Source: a virus
Virus record (IMG/VR): IMGVR_UViG_3300024359_000426
Location: 1 to 21,734 of that record
Strand: one strand, 5' to 3'
Length of the DNA stretch: 21,734 bases
Of the stretch, positions 1-6,650 are shown piece after piece. How positions within the stretch are numbered: the first letter of the stretch is position 1; each line of letters starts with the position of its first letter. Below the pieces are notes generated by a model that saw only the letters and a list, made by a program, of their open reading frames with translations, ran no database searches and was not told the DNA's origin. The position numbers were made by a program, and so were the translations under genes.

Positions 1-1040
1 CATTGTAATAGTTCTTTGAAAGAGCTAATACTTAATAAATTAAATGCAGCCATGCATGTAACACCTGCTCCGTTTGTATTGTCGAGAAAGTATTCTATGT
101 TTGTTTTCCATAGTTCATAATCCATTCCGTATCTTACATAGTCATTTTTATCACCGCTAGCTTCTGCACTAGTAAACAATACAAAATCTTTAATACACTT
201 ACCGTCTTCTAACTGTTTAATTTTTGCAGTAAACTCTTTCCATATATCTCCTGGTGGACATCCATTACTGTTAATAGCAAATGATAAATTTGGATTTGGA
301 TTCTCTAATAGGAAGTCAATAACTTTCATTGTGTCTTTTATTAATAACGGCTCACCGCCTGTAATACGAAACGTGTGCATGTGTTTGTATGCTTCAGGAA
401 ACCATTCCCAAAATGCATCAATGTATGGATTATGTTCACGTTGCGGTATGTGTTCTTCTGTGTGCTTGGATAAGTTAAACTTCATGTCTTCTAATATGTA
501 TGGCCCGTGTTGTTTAAGTTCCTGATGCCACTGACTACTGTATGCTGGTCCACAATATGCACATTTAAAATTACATGTTCGTCCAAAACTTACTTCAACA
601 TACGTAGGGAATATATCTTCGTCACCTACTAGTTGTGCAATCTTATCGTGATGCTTAAAGCTATACGAGTCTAAACTTTTAAATACTCTGTCGCTTGTTT
701 CACCGTTGTCTTCCACTCGCCAACAAAAGTCACACTCTGCAGGACGCTGACCGTTTAACATTGCTTTGCGTTGTTCTTTTTTAAATTTTGTATTATGCAA
801 TGCACTAGGATTATTTTTAAGTTCATCTAATGGAATCTTGTGTGCAACTGGATGATGACAACTGTGCGTTGTGCCGTTACCCAAGTGCATAGTAACCTGT
901 GTCCATTTAGCCAAACAGAATCCAGGCCCGGTACTATTAAGCATAGACTTCATTGCTTGTTGATTCTTGCCGTTGGCATCGTGGCCTTTGGTTACAGGAT
1001 TAACTTCCCATTCAAAATCGTTTATTTGTTTATTAGTCAT
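1..1040 (-). CDS. Radical SAM protein with extra N-terminal cysteines (SPASM/twitch-like), 3' end cut by window edge
   Basis: I translated this frame from the minus strand: 346 codons are open from the ATG at 1040 down to base 1, so the C-terminus lies outside the window. The radical SAM 4Fe-4S motif CNFKCAYC is at residues 156-163 (C156, C160, C163), preceded by the beta-strand VEVSFGRT. The SAM-binding GGEP motif is at residues 228-231 (FRITGGEPLL). N-terminal to the core are C42, C61 (SCHHP), C103 and C106 (CDFCWR), an arrangement that in SPASM/twitch-type enzymes can bind an auxiliary cluster. Radical SAM enzymes cleave S-adenosylmethionine to a 5'-deoxyadenosyl radical; this subgroup often acts on peptides or sugars, but the substrate here is unknown. 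The start overlaps the upstream stop as TAATG and I see no good Shine-Dalgarno, so translation is probably coupled to the AcpS-like gene. The family is secure, the reaction is not. Confidence 0.92.
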   Translation of the reverse strand, partial: MTNKQINDFEWEVNPVTKGHDANGKNQQAMKSMLNSTGPGFCLAKWTQVTMHLGNGTTHSCHHPVAHKIPLDELKNNPSALHNTKFKKEQRKAMLNGQRPAECDFCWRVEDNGETSDRVFKSLDSYSFKHHDKIAQLVGDEDIFPTYVEVSFGRTCNFKCAYCGPAYSSQWHQELKQHGPYILEDMKFNLSKHTEEHIPQREHNPYIDAFWEWFPEAYKHMHTFRITGGEPLLIKDTMKVIDFLLENPNPNLSFAINSNGCPPGDIWKEFTAKIKQLEDGKCIKDFVLFTSAEASGDKNDYVRYGMDYELWKTNIEYFLDNTNGAGVTCMAAFNLLSISSFKELLQ

Positions 1041-1348
1041 TAATTTTTTAATACCATAGCAACTGCATATTCTTTTTCATCAGATACACTAAGGTTCCAT
1101 GTGCCTTCTATATCAGTAATTACTATAGGTTGCTTTCCGTTCTTTCCGTATGAGAATTGTTTAGCATCTGTAATGCCGCTTGCCTTGATTGAAGCTTCCT
1201 TAACTGCCCAACACTTAGATATGTATTCTGGCGTAAGTTCTTTTTGTTTTTCTATATCTGTTAGAAACTGATCAGTAAATCGTGTTCCATATTTGTCAAA
1301 TATTTTTCTTATGCGATTAATAGATACTATGTCTACACCTATGTTCAT
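1040..1348 (-). CDS. acpS: AcpS-like holo-acyl-carrier-protein synthase (4'-phosphopantetheinyl transferase)
   Basis: This 102-residue protein has the two signature blocks of AcpS. The N-terminal GVDIVSINRI (D6) matches the GxDI motif whose Asp binds magnesium. AVKEASIKA (K50, E51, K55) matches the helix whose Glu is the second metal ligand. A C-terminal strand SVSDEKEYAVAMV (from about residue 87) matches the family's last motif, in which E. coli also has a DE pair. AcpS enzymes move 4'-phosphopantetheine from coenzyme A to a serine of an acyl carrier protein. Bacterial AcpS is usually about 120-126 residues; this one looks shortened between the GK(Q)P strand and the final motif. The ATG at 1348 follows the neighbouring stop by one base, and the ribosome-binding site is weak. 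No acyl carrier protein gene is visible in the window, so the target is probably host-encoded or lies elsewhere in the phage. A misassigned small phage protein is unlikely given both motifs. Confidence 0.87.
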   Translation of the reverse strand: MNIGVDIVSINRIRKIFDKYGTRFTDQFLTDIEKQKELTPEYISKCWAVKEASIKASGITDAKQFSYGKNGKQPIVITDIEGTWNLSVSDEKEYAVAMVLKN

Positions 1349-1349
1349 A

Positions 1350-2333
1350 TTATTCCAATGTATCTTCTACTTGTTCTTCTCTAATCTGAGCACCCATTCT
1401 ACTAGGGTTAACATATACTTTCTTAAAGAATCTAGAACCTTCTTTTCCTAAGTCAGCAATTTCTAAATCTAACTTAGAACGTATTTCATACCCAAGCCTA
1501 TTACTTTCTTTTTGTAGTGTGTCGTAGTTCCATTTCATTCCTGTGCGTGGGCAAAGCTGATCATTATTTGCCTCAAAGTTAGGTAATACATTTTCTTTAT
1601 AATATTTTGTAAGCCAATCAAAGTCTCGAACATTTTTCCAGTCCCAACTTTCTCTGTCTATGTTTGTCATGTGGCATCCAAGTCTTGCACCGTATATTGC
1701 CCACAATCCATTTTCACTATCGTCACCAACAGTCATCCATGTTAACAAACGTTGGTAGTTTTTCTTATGAATACTTTTAATTTCTGATGGGTCTACAACA
1801 TCGCCGTCTATTAGTCCCATCTTAACTCCTTCACGGAAACCTGCACGCCAGGCTTGTAACGGACTAGCATTGTTCATTACATCACAGTATATGTTATTCA
1901 TTTGTACATAATTAATATTCCAACAAAAATCTACTTGAGCTCGCTTGTCACCCTCTGGTGCATTTTCATGTGTTTGCATTCCATATACTACTTCCTTTGG
2001 CCAACACTTGATACCGCCGTTGCCGTATACTAATCCGTTTACTGTATTCTTTCCTGCCCAACTAATAACATCTGTTTTAGCTATCTTACTCATGTCTACT
2101 TCAACACCAAAGAAATCTTCTTTAACAATGTTATCTGCATCAATAGTAATAAATCTATCTGTTTCGGCTAAGTCTGCTGCTGCTTTATGTGCCGCGTCAC
2201 TACCAAATACTCCATGACTACGCTTTGCCCATGGCGCCTTATTGATTAGGTCATTATAGTTTTCATCTGCATTTGGTTCATCGTAGCTAATGAATACTAT
2301 ATCAAATTCATTAATGCTTTGCATTTTGCTCAT
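1350..2333 (-). CDS. Predicted GT-A-fold glycosyltransferase (marine phage type)
   Basis: The 327-residue protein opens with FDIVFISYDEPNADENY (residues 10-26), a beta-strand and loop typical of nucleotide-sugar-binding GT-A enzymes. A strand ending in FITIDADNIV (61-70) follows, where D65-A-D67 fits the metal-binding DxD motif. The GNGGIKCWP segment (104-112) resembles the acceptor-side loop seen in this phage family. I recall near-identical N-termini in marine T4-like phages annotated as glycosyltransferases. No signal peptide or membrane segment is evident. The ATG at 2333 lies inside the end of the upstream gene (23-base overlap), but a strong AGGAG (2340-2344) sits six bases before it, which supports this start. 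Donor and acceptor sugars are unknown; clustering with structural genes suggests virion or surface glycan decoration (inference). DNA-base glucosylation is an alternative I cannot exclude. Confidence 0.77.
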   Translation of the reverse strand: MSKMQSINEFDIVFISYDEPNADENYNDLINKAPWAKRSHGVFGSDAAHKAAADLAETDRFITIDADNIVKEDFFGVEVDMSKIAKTDVISWAGKNTVNGLVYGNGGIKCWPKEVVYGMQTHENAPEGDKRAQVDFCWNINYVQMNNIYCDVMNNASPLQAWRAGFREGVKMGLIDGDVVDPSEIKSIHKKNYQRLLTWMTVGDDSENGLWAIYGARLGCHMTNIDRESWDWKNVRDFDWLTKYYKENVLPNFEANNDQLCPRTGMKWNYDTLQKESNRLGYEIRSKLDLEIADLGKEGSRFFKKVYVNPSRMGAQIREEQVEDTLE

Positions 2334-3300
2334 GTATATCTCCTGTGTTTATTGTTACGTAATTATTTTTATAAATTAATATTGGCTTTGCTGGCCAATC
2401 AAATGTTGTTTCTGTACTTGATTGTTTTTGCACTAACACCTCAGTTGGTATTTCAAATGCACCAACAAAGTTATCAGCATCTGCATCGCATACGATAATC
2501 TTTAATCTAGTTTGTCCCTTAAAGTAATACATCTGTGATTCATTTAACTTACTTGTCACGTACATAGTATTGTCTACTACGTTAATATTTATGTCTGCTT
2601 CATCTTCTGTTTTTGATACCTGCATAATTTTATCAATTCCAACTCTATTAGTAGATCTAGTTGCTGACAGTGACCATCCATAATCATTAAACACTTGTTT
2701 GGTATATAAACTAATGTTGTTCCAGTCTACCTTTTTAGTAATGTTTGTACCTAATTCAAACACTTGTATTCCTTCTTTAAATAATGGTAATGGATCTACT
2801 TTAATAGTACTGATAAGATAATCTGGATCATTCTTTTTTGTAAGAAATATATCAAGTAAGTTTGTTTCGTTAGTTGATATTTCTGTTATGTCTCCTAGGT
2901 TCTTAGAACTTTTAATTTTATTTGTGTTTGCTTCTATTAATAATTTACTACTATTGTAAAATGCCTTTACAAATATATCTGCATCGTCTGGATATATATC
3001 TTGTTGTATAGGCAATAACTTATTATTCTTTGACTCTATTACTAATGTTGTACTACGTAAATCAATATCCCATTGCTCTCGTAATACATCCCATATCATT
3101 CCATATTTTTTTAAACTAGCCTTGCCTTGTGTTATTTTTTTACACACAGGATTTTTACTTACTATTTGTTGTAGGCCATCAGCTTCTACCATATCAAACG
3201 GAGAGCTATTAATCTGATATATCTTGCCAAGTGAATCAAACACTATGTAGTAAGAACGTTCAGCGTGTTGTTGTGGCTGCGTAGGTGTCTCGGTGTCCAT
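2311..3300 (-). CDS. Conserved-looking protein of unknown function inside the glycosyltransferase cluster
   Basis: I do not recognise this 329-residue protein. It begins with a short polar, Gln-rich stretch (TETPTQPQQHAE), then YYIVFDSLGKIYQI (residues 17-30), an alternating strand pattern. Much of the chain reads as beta-rich, with segments such as TTLVIE, LLIEAN and RLKIIVCDADADNFVGAF (about residues 265-282). It has no signal peptide, membrane helix, DxD-plus-GT fold pattern or nucleotide-binding loop that I can name. Its start overlaps the upstream gene by 41 bases and its end overlaps the downstream glycosyltransferase by 23, both unusually long overlaps. The only upstream purine-rich signal is AGAAGA about ten bases before the ATG, so reinitiation is likely. 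A beta-rich fold and the position next to virion genes would suit a structural or scaffold role, but this is a guess; the ORF itself is well supported by length and tiling. Confidence 0.82.
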   Translation of the reverse strand: MDTETPTQPQQHAERSYYIVFDSLGKIYQINSSPFDMVEADGLQQIVSKNPVCKKITQGKASLKKYGMIWDVLREQWDIDLRSTTLVIESKNNKLLPIQQDIYPDDADIFVKAFYNSSKLLIEANTNKIKSSKNLGDITEISTNETNLLDIFLTKKNDPDYLISTIKVDPLPLFKEGIQVFELGTNITKKVDWNNISLYTKQVFNDYGWSLSATRSTNRVGIDKIMQVSKTEDEADININVVDNTMYVTSKLNESQMYYFKGQTRLKIIVCDADADNFVGAFEIPTEVLVQKQSSTETTFDWPAKPILIYKNNYVTINTGDIHEQNAKH

Positions 3301-4114
3301 TAAAAATATCTTCTGTTAGAAACTCTTGTTCTCCGTAATACAGATTAGTAGCAACTGCAAAGTTTTGAATCTTAACTTTAGCCCTGTCACTATTCCATAT
3401 GTTTAGTCTATCTGTCCATTTTTCCCATTGACCAATAACACCGTCTGTTAATGTTACTGGCATATTAATTGTGTTTATAATATCATTATGTAACATTGGT
3501 TCTTCAAATAATATTATTGTGTTTACTAAACTATGAATTAAATCACTGTTATAAAATTCAGGTCTGTGAGCTTCATTAAAATAATGAATATGAACGTCTC
3601 TCCAGTTTTGCATGAACACATCTGCTAATTTGAAATAAGCAAGAGATAAGTCTGTGTCTTGTTTAAAATAAAACATATGAGAATATACTGGATTAATTTT
3701 ATATTCTTCTTGGAATATAGCAGTGTGTTTATTTGTTAGCTGTGTTCCTTTGAAGTCATATGCTTGATTAAAAAAATAAATATCATAATGATCTTCTAAG
3801 TATTCCCACACACTATCATGATTTTCTTTTACAAGACTTGCACAGTCAATAACAATATTATGTTTGTATGGAGTTGACCAATACAACTGCCAGTCATTAA
3901 CTCTAGTAATTTCGTTAAAGCCAAATGATAATTCAACCAAATGATTAAATACGTCTCTGTGGTGATGTGGTACACGATCTATATAATTAGTTACTAAAGT
4001 AACACTAGCATCTTTATTATGTATCTTAATACTGTATGCAAGAGCAGTTGCTTGCTCATATTCAAAATCTTGTATTGCTAGAATTACATAGCCTCTATCT
4101 TCTTTAATCTGCAT
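3260..4114 (-). CDS. Glycosyltransferase-like protein with degenerate DxD motif
   Basis: With the ATG at 4114 the product is 284 residues. It opens with DRGYVILAIQDFEYEQATALAYSI, followed by DASVTLVTNYID, the alternating strand-helix start of GT8-like nucleotide-sugar enzymes. At residues 83-95, PYKHNIVIDCASLV lines up with SPFEKTLLLDIDYIV of the upstream protein. The second Asp of the metal-binding DxD is replaced (D90-C91-A92). The two proteins also share the order of N-terminal strands, so I infer an old duplication. Loss of DxD suggests a metal-independent, altered or inactive enzyme, perhaps a partner of its neighbour. A TTG one codon earlier (4117) is a possible start, but the GGAGG at 4121-4125 lies six bases from the ATG and only three from the TTG. 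The gene overlaps its upstream neighbour by 11 bases and its downstream neighbour by 41. Confidence 0.72.
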   Translation of the reverse strand: MQIKEDRGYVILAIQDFEYEQATALAYSIKIHNKDASVTLVTNYIDRVPHHHRDVFNHLVELSFGFNEITRVNDWQLYWSTPYKHNIVIDCASLVKENHDSVWEYLEDHYDIYFFNQAYDFKGTQLTNKHTAIFQEEYKINPVYSHMFYFKQDTDLSLAYFKLADVFMQNWRDVHIHYFNEAHRPEFYNSDLIHSLVNTIILFEEPMLHNDIINTINMPVTLTDGVIGQWEKWTDRLNIWNSDRAKVKIQNFAVATNLYYGEQEFLTEDIFNGHRDTYAATTTR

Positions 4115-5006
4115 CAAACGCCTCCATTAGATTTGGTATAACTCTGCCCAATGCTCTCTTGTTCATTACGTGTATATCTTGATTGTGCGTATTCACTAAT
4201 ATATTCTTCCATACTTCTTTTTGATCGTGTGCAATAATAATCCATTCGTTTGTATTTTTTGTTTCTACTATGTCATCTTTTTGACTTACATTAACTAGTG
4301 CAGTATTATCAAAGTTGCCTAAGTACTCCTGTGTGTCTTGCATGCCAGACAATATATGTACTGCTATGCTAACACAATAGTCTGTTCTAAATAATTTATT
4401 TGGAAAATTATACAAGTACTGATAAAAATCATAGTTGTCAGCAACATGAGCCCATGTATCAAAAAACATTTTACTAAAGTCGCTACGGTCAAAATATACA
4501 ACTGTACTCCACCACATTTTAATTCCTGCGTCATATAAGAAGCGTTCTTCGTTTGCTGGTAGTTCATTTCTAATTGTAGTTGCATTGTCAAACATAGATA
4601 CTGGGTAATCACTATCAAAATATTTTAACAGTACGTCTGTCTTTACAATATAATCAATATCAAGTAATAATGTTTTTTCAAATGGACTATACTCATATAT
4701 TTTATGTTTGTTGCTATTATTAAATTGTGCTTTAAATTCTGTCCAAGGGCTATCAAAATGTCGTCTATGATTTGATCGCATTTCGTCGTTAGTGATTATA
4801 ATATAATCAAATACTTCGCTGACTAATTGTTTAGGTTGACTTTCCTCTAGCCAGCTCGCTGAGCCTTCATCAGTGATCAAACACACTGGTAGTTTTAGAT
4901 TTTGTTTAGCATACTTACCAGCAGCAAGCGCCATCTTTACGTAGTCTAGTTGATCATTGTTGTAAGCAAAAAAGCAAATGCCTCTTGGTTCTAGAACTTC
5001 TTCCAT
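4104..5006 (-). CDS. Predicted GT-A-type glycosyltransferase (GT8-like) with intact DxD
   Basis: The 300-residue protein begins with GICFFAYNNDQLDYVKMALAAG and then LPVCLITDEGS (residues 40-49), the usual first strands of a nucleotide-sugar-binding fold. EYSPFEKTLLLDIDYIVKTD (105-124) carries D116-I-D118, the metal-binding DxD. Downstream, DAGIKMWWSTVVYFDRS (about 159-175) resembles the acceptor/donor loop of related phage glycosyltransferases, in which a small gap in the fold precedes an F/YFD strand. It has no signal peptide or membrane segment, so it acts in the cytoplasm. The start overlaps the upstream stop as TAATG and only a weak GGA precedes it, so translation is probably coupled. The next gene appears to be a diverged copy lacking the DxD. 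Transfer of a sugar to a virion protein or glycan is plausible; the substrate is unknown. Confidence 0.8.
   Translation of the reverse strand: MEEVLEPRGICFFAYNNDQLDYVKMALAAGKYAKQNLKLPVCLITDEGSASWLEESQPKQLVSEVFDYIIITNDEMRSNHRRHFDSPWTEFKAQFNNSNKHKIYEYSPFEKTLLLDIDYIVKTDVLLKYFDSDYPVSMFDNATTIRNELPANEERFLYDAGIKMWWSTVVYFDRSDFSKMFFDTWAHVADNYDFYQYLYNFPNKLFRTDYCVSIAVHILSGMQDTQEYLGNFDNTALVNVSQKDDIVETKNTNEWIIIAHDQKEVWKNILVNTHNQDIHVMNKRALGRVIPNLMEAFDAD
4121..4125 (-). promoter_or_regulatory. Ribosome binding site that decides the start of the degenerate GT-like gene
   Basis: On the minus strand this reads GGAGG, a strong Shine-Dalgarno. Its distance is six bases to the ATG at 4114 but only three to the TTG at 4117, which favours the ATG. 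It lies inside the last codons of the upstream glycosyltransferase gene. Confidence 0.75.
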
Positions 5007-5353
5007 TACCAGTCCATTATTTTCTTAATGTTACGAGCTTTCTTTATTTTTTCATTTTCAATATCAAATTCTGTAGTAGCACTAGTGTATGCATCAACAA
5101 GTTTTTCTAATAATTCTTTTAAGTTTTTTACTGTGATAGGATTATTTTTGCTATCAATTAAAATAGAACTCTTATGACCTAAGTCTATTAATGTTTTTGT
5201 GAATGCTATTGTTTCGTGATTAGCAATAAATACACCACCTAAGTGATGTACAATTTGTAGTTGTGCAACTCTATTTCTAATATTTCTTTTCTGATTATTG
5301 ATCGTTAAAGCATAATTACTAAAGTCTAATGCTTTCTCGAGTCTTTCGTCCAT
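5006..5353 (-). CDS. Small conserved phage protein, function unknown
   Basis: This 115-residue, highly charged protein begins MDERLEKALDFSNYALTINNQ. From memory this N-terminus is shared by small uncharacterised proteins of T4-like marine phages. The middle has the strand pattern GGVFIANHETIAF (residues 39-51) and SSILIDSKNNPITV (62-75). The C-terminal 40 residues look helical (LKELLEKLVDAY, then a Lys-rich tail ending in KKIMDW), possibly a coiled coil. The ATG at 5353 is supported by AAAGGAG at 5360-5366, six bases upstream. It is the first gene of the accessory cassette and follows a short gap holding a promoter-like element and an AT-only palindrome. Its stop overlaps the next start as TAATG. 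No enzymatic motif is visible; a small chaperone or regulator of the following glycosyltransferase is only a guess. Confidence 0.82.
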   Translation of the reverse strand: MDERLEKALDFSNYALTINNQKRNIRNRVAQLQIVHHLGGVFIANHETIAFTKTLIDLGHKSSILIDSKNNPITVKNLKELLEKLVDAYTSATTEFDIENEKIKKARNIKKIMDW

Positions 5354-5366
5354 AGAATACTCCTTT

Positions 5367-5384
5367 ATTATATATGTATATAAT
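5367..5384. repeat. AT-only palindrome in the leader of the accessory cassette
   Basis: On the minus strand this reads ATTATATA-CA-TATATAAT, a perfect eight-base inverted repeat around two bases. It lies between the promoter-like element and the Shine-Dalgarno of the 115-residue gene, so a transcript starting at that promoter could carry it as a small, weak hairpin just before the ribosome site. It has no G/C stem or U-tract, so it is not a standard terminator. Confidence 0.5.
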
Positions 5385-5387
5385 ACA

Positions 5388-5395
5388 CTATTTAG
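5388..5395 (-). promoter_or_regulatory. Weak T4-late-promoter-like element upstream of the accessory cassette
   Basis: The minus strand has ACTAAATAGTGTAT here. CTAAATAG partly matches the T4 late promoter TATAAATA. The surrounding 12 bases (plus-strand positions 5383-5394) are identical to those of the better late-promoter candidate at 8233-8244. It lies 35-42 bases before the ATG at 5353, in one of only two real gaps in the window. In AT-rich DNA a partial match could be chance; the shared 12-mer is the stronger argument. Confidence 0.4.
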
Positions 5396-5414
5396 TTTGT
5401 TTTGTCAATGGGGT

Positions 5415-6650
5415 TTATGGATTTTTAGTATATCGATATCCACTATCGAATGTCCAATTAGTTGAACCATCAATGAAGTCTTCTAATTGCTCACCATCTG
5501 CAGCATCTACTTCTATCCAACCTGTGCCCTCTAATGCGATATCGGGTGCCGCTCGGGCAATAAACTGCACAGCTGAATTGCTTCCTACTGTCATATAAAT
5601 GTTTCCATTATTATCTGATGTTCCTGGCGTTGTAGATGGTTGTGCGTATCCCGAAGTTAGTGTTATAGCTGCAGTAATATCATAATCATCATCAACATCT
5701 TCAATTAATATAACTTTTACATATACGTTGAACTTTCCACCTTGTTCGTCTGCTTTTAATTTTAATCTAATTCTTCTACTATTGTACTCGCTTTCTAAGT
5801 ACACTGTTGCAGTGTCACTTGAAACATATGCAAACACACCAGCATCAAGTATAGTTTCAAATGTTGGTGTAGCTGAATATAATATTCCAGTGTAGAATCC
5901 TTTGTTAATTCCACTTGTAGTAATTACATCATACACAGCATCTCCTACTACTTTACATGCTTCGGCTCCAATTCTAATACTATCAAACTGATCAAATATT
6001 TGTTGCCAAACTTGGTTACCAGTAGTACCACCTGCAGCCATACTTAATTCTAATGTTAGCTCACCGCCTGCATTAAAAAAGTATCTTGCTTCGTTGTAAT
6101 TGTTAAATTCAAATTTATGAACTATTTCTAAATCCTGTGACCAGTCGCTAGTGCTAGTTGTTTGTAATACACTTGTGTTTAAGTTTAACCAATCAGTTTT
6201 ATATTTGTTAGTGTTTAATGTTTCTATTTTAGTAGACACATCGTTGAACAATGTCTTAGTAATTAAACTACCTTGTATATCTACTGTTCGATTTGATAAT
6301 GGATATAATCCATATGTTGGTGTTGCTGGGTTATCTTCTTTATGATATAATCCTGCGTTTACTTGAGCAATAAGTTGATCCATATCATCTATTGTTACTT
6401 TTGTGCCTTCAGTAACTGCACCAGTAGTTGGGTCTTTAAAAAATGCTTGTGGTGTAGGACTAATACTTGCAGCCGTTTGTCCCCATCCAAATCTTCTATC
6501 ATCTGATCCTGTACTGTGGTTTGTATCAAACGTGTATCCTCCAATAACTGGATCATTCCAATACTCGTTATAATATATCACCAACTCATTTAAATGATCA
6601 GCTTCGATAAACTTGATGTTTGGATCAGTAATGTTTGGCTGTGGACCCAT
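5415..6650 (-). CDS. Virion structural / tail-fibre-like protein
   Basis: The 411-residue product begins MGPQPNITDPNIKFIEADHLNEL and has the stretch EARYFFNAGGELTLELS at about residues 187-203. I recall the R-Y-F/Y-F-N-x-G-G-E/Q-L pattern from many phage tail-fibre and appendage proteins. The rest is rich in Thr, Ser, Asn and Gly with alternating beta-strand patterns (RRIRLKLKAD, NVYVKVILIEDV) and no helical domain, as expected for a trimeric or beta-sandwich virion protein. It starts directly after the stop of the preceding structural gene, with GGAG about nine bases before the ATG, and ends just before the short gap leading to the accessory cassette. It is probably a neck, baseplate or fibre component; the exact T4 equivalent cannot be assigned. 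It has no catalytic motif. Confidence 0.72.
   Translation of the reverse strand: MGPQPNITDPNIKFIEADHLNELVIYYNEYWNDPVIGGYTFDTNHSTGSDDRRFGWGQTAASISPTPQAFFKDPTTGAVTEGTKVTIDDMDQLIAQVNAGLYHKEDNPATPTYGLYPLSNRTVDIQGSLITKTLFNDVSTKIETLNTNKYKTDWLNLNTSVLQTTSTSDWSQDLEIVHKFEFNNYNEARYFFNAGGELTLELSMAAGGTTGNQVWQQIFDQFDSIRIGAEACKVVGDAVYDVITTSGINKGFYTGILYSATPTFETILDAGVFAYVSSDTATVYLESEYNSRRIRLKLKADEQGGKFNVYVKVILIEDVDDDYDITAAITLTSGYAQPSTTPGTSDNNGNIYMTVGSNSAVQFIARAAPDIALEGTGWIEVDAADGEQLEDFIDGSTNWTFDSGYRYTKNP

Noticed and set aside
331-525. Plus-strand ORF of 64 codons, Cys-rich
   Set aside because: It lies antisense to the radical SAM gene, whose motifs are clear; Cys richness comes from the opposite strand of that sequence. 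The other plus-strand ORFs of up to 107 codons are shadows for the same reason: each lies wholly or mainly opposite a supported gene.
2586-2593. CATAAATA late-promoter match on the minus strand
   Set aside because: It lies in the middle of a coding region, about 250 bases before the next start, and such matches are expected by chance in AT-rich DNA.
4115-4117. TTG start for the degenerate GT-like gene
   Set aside because: It is only three bases from the GGAGG ribosome site, whereas the next codon, ATG, has a normal six-base spacing.
4364-4618. Minus-strand ORF of 84 codons
   Set aside because: It is another frame inside the GT-A-type glycosyltransferase gene, which has the DxD motif.
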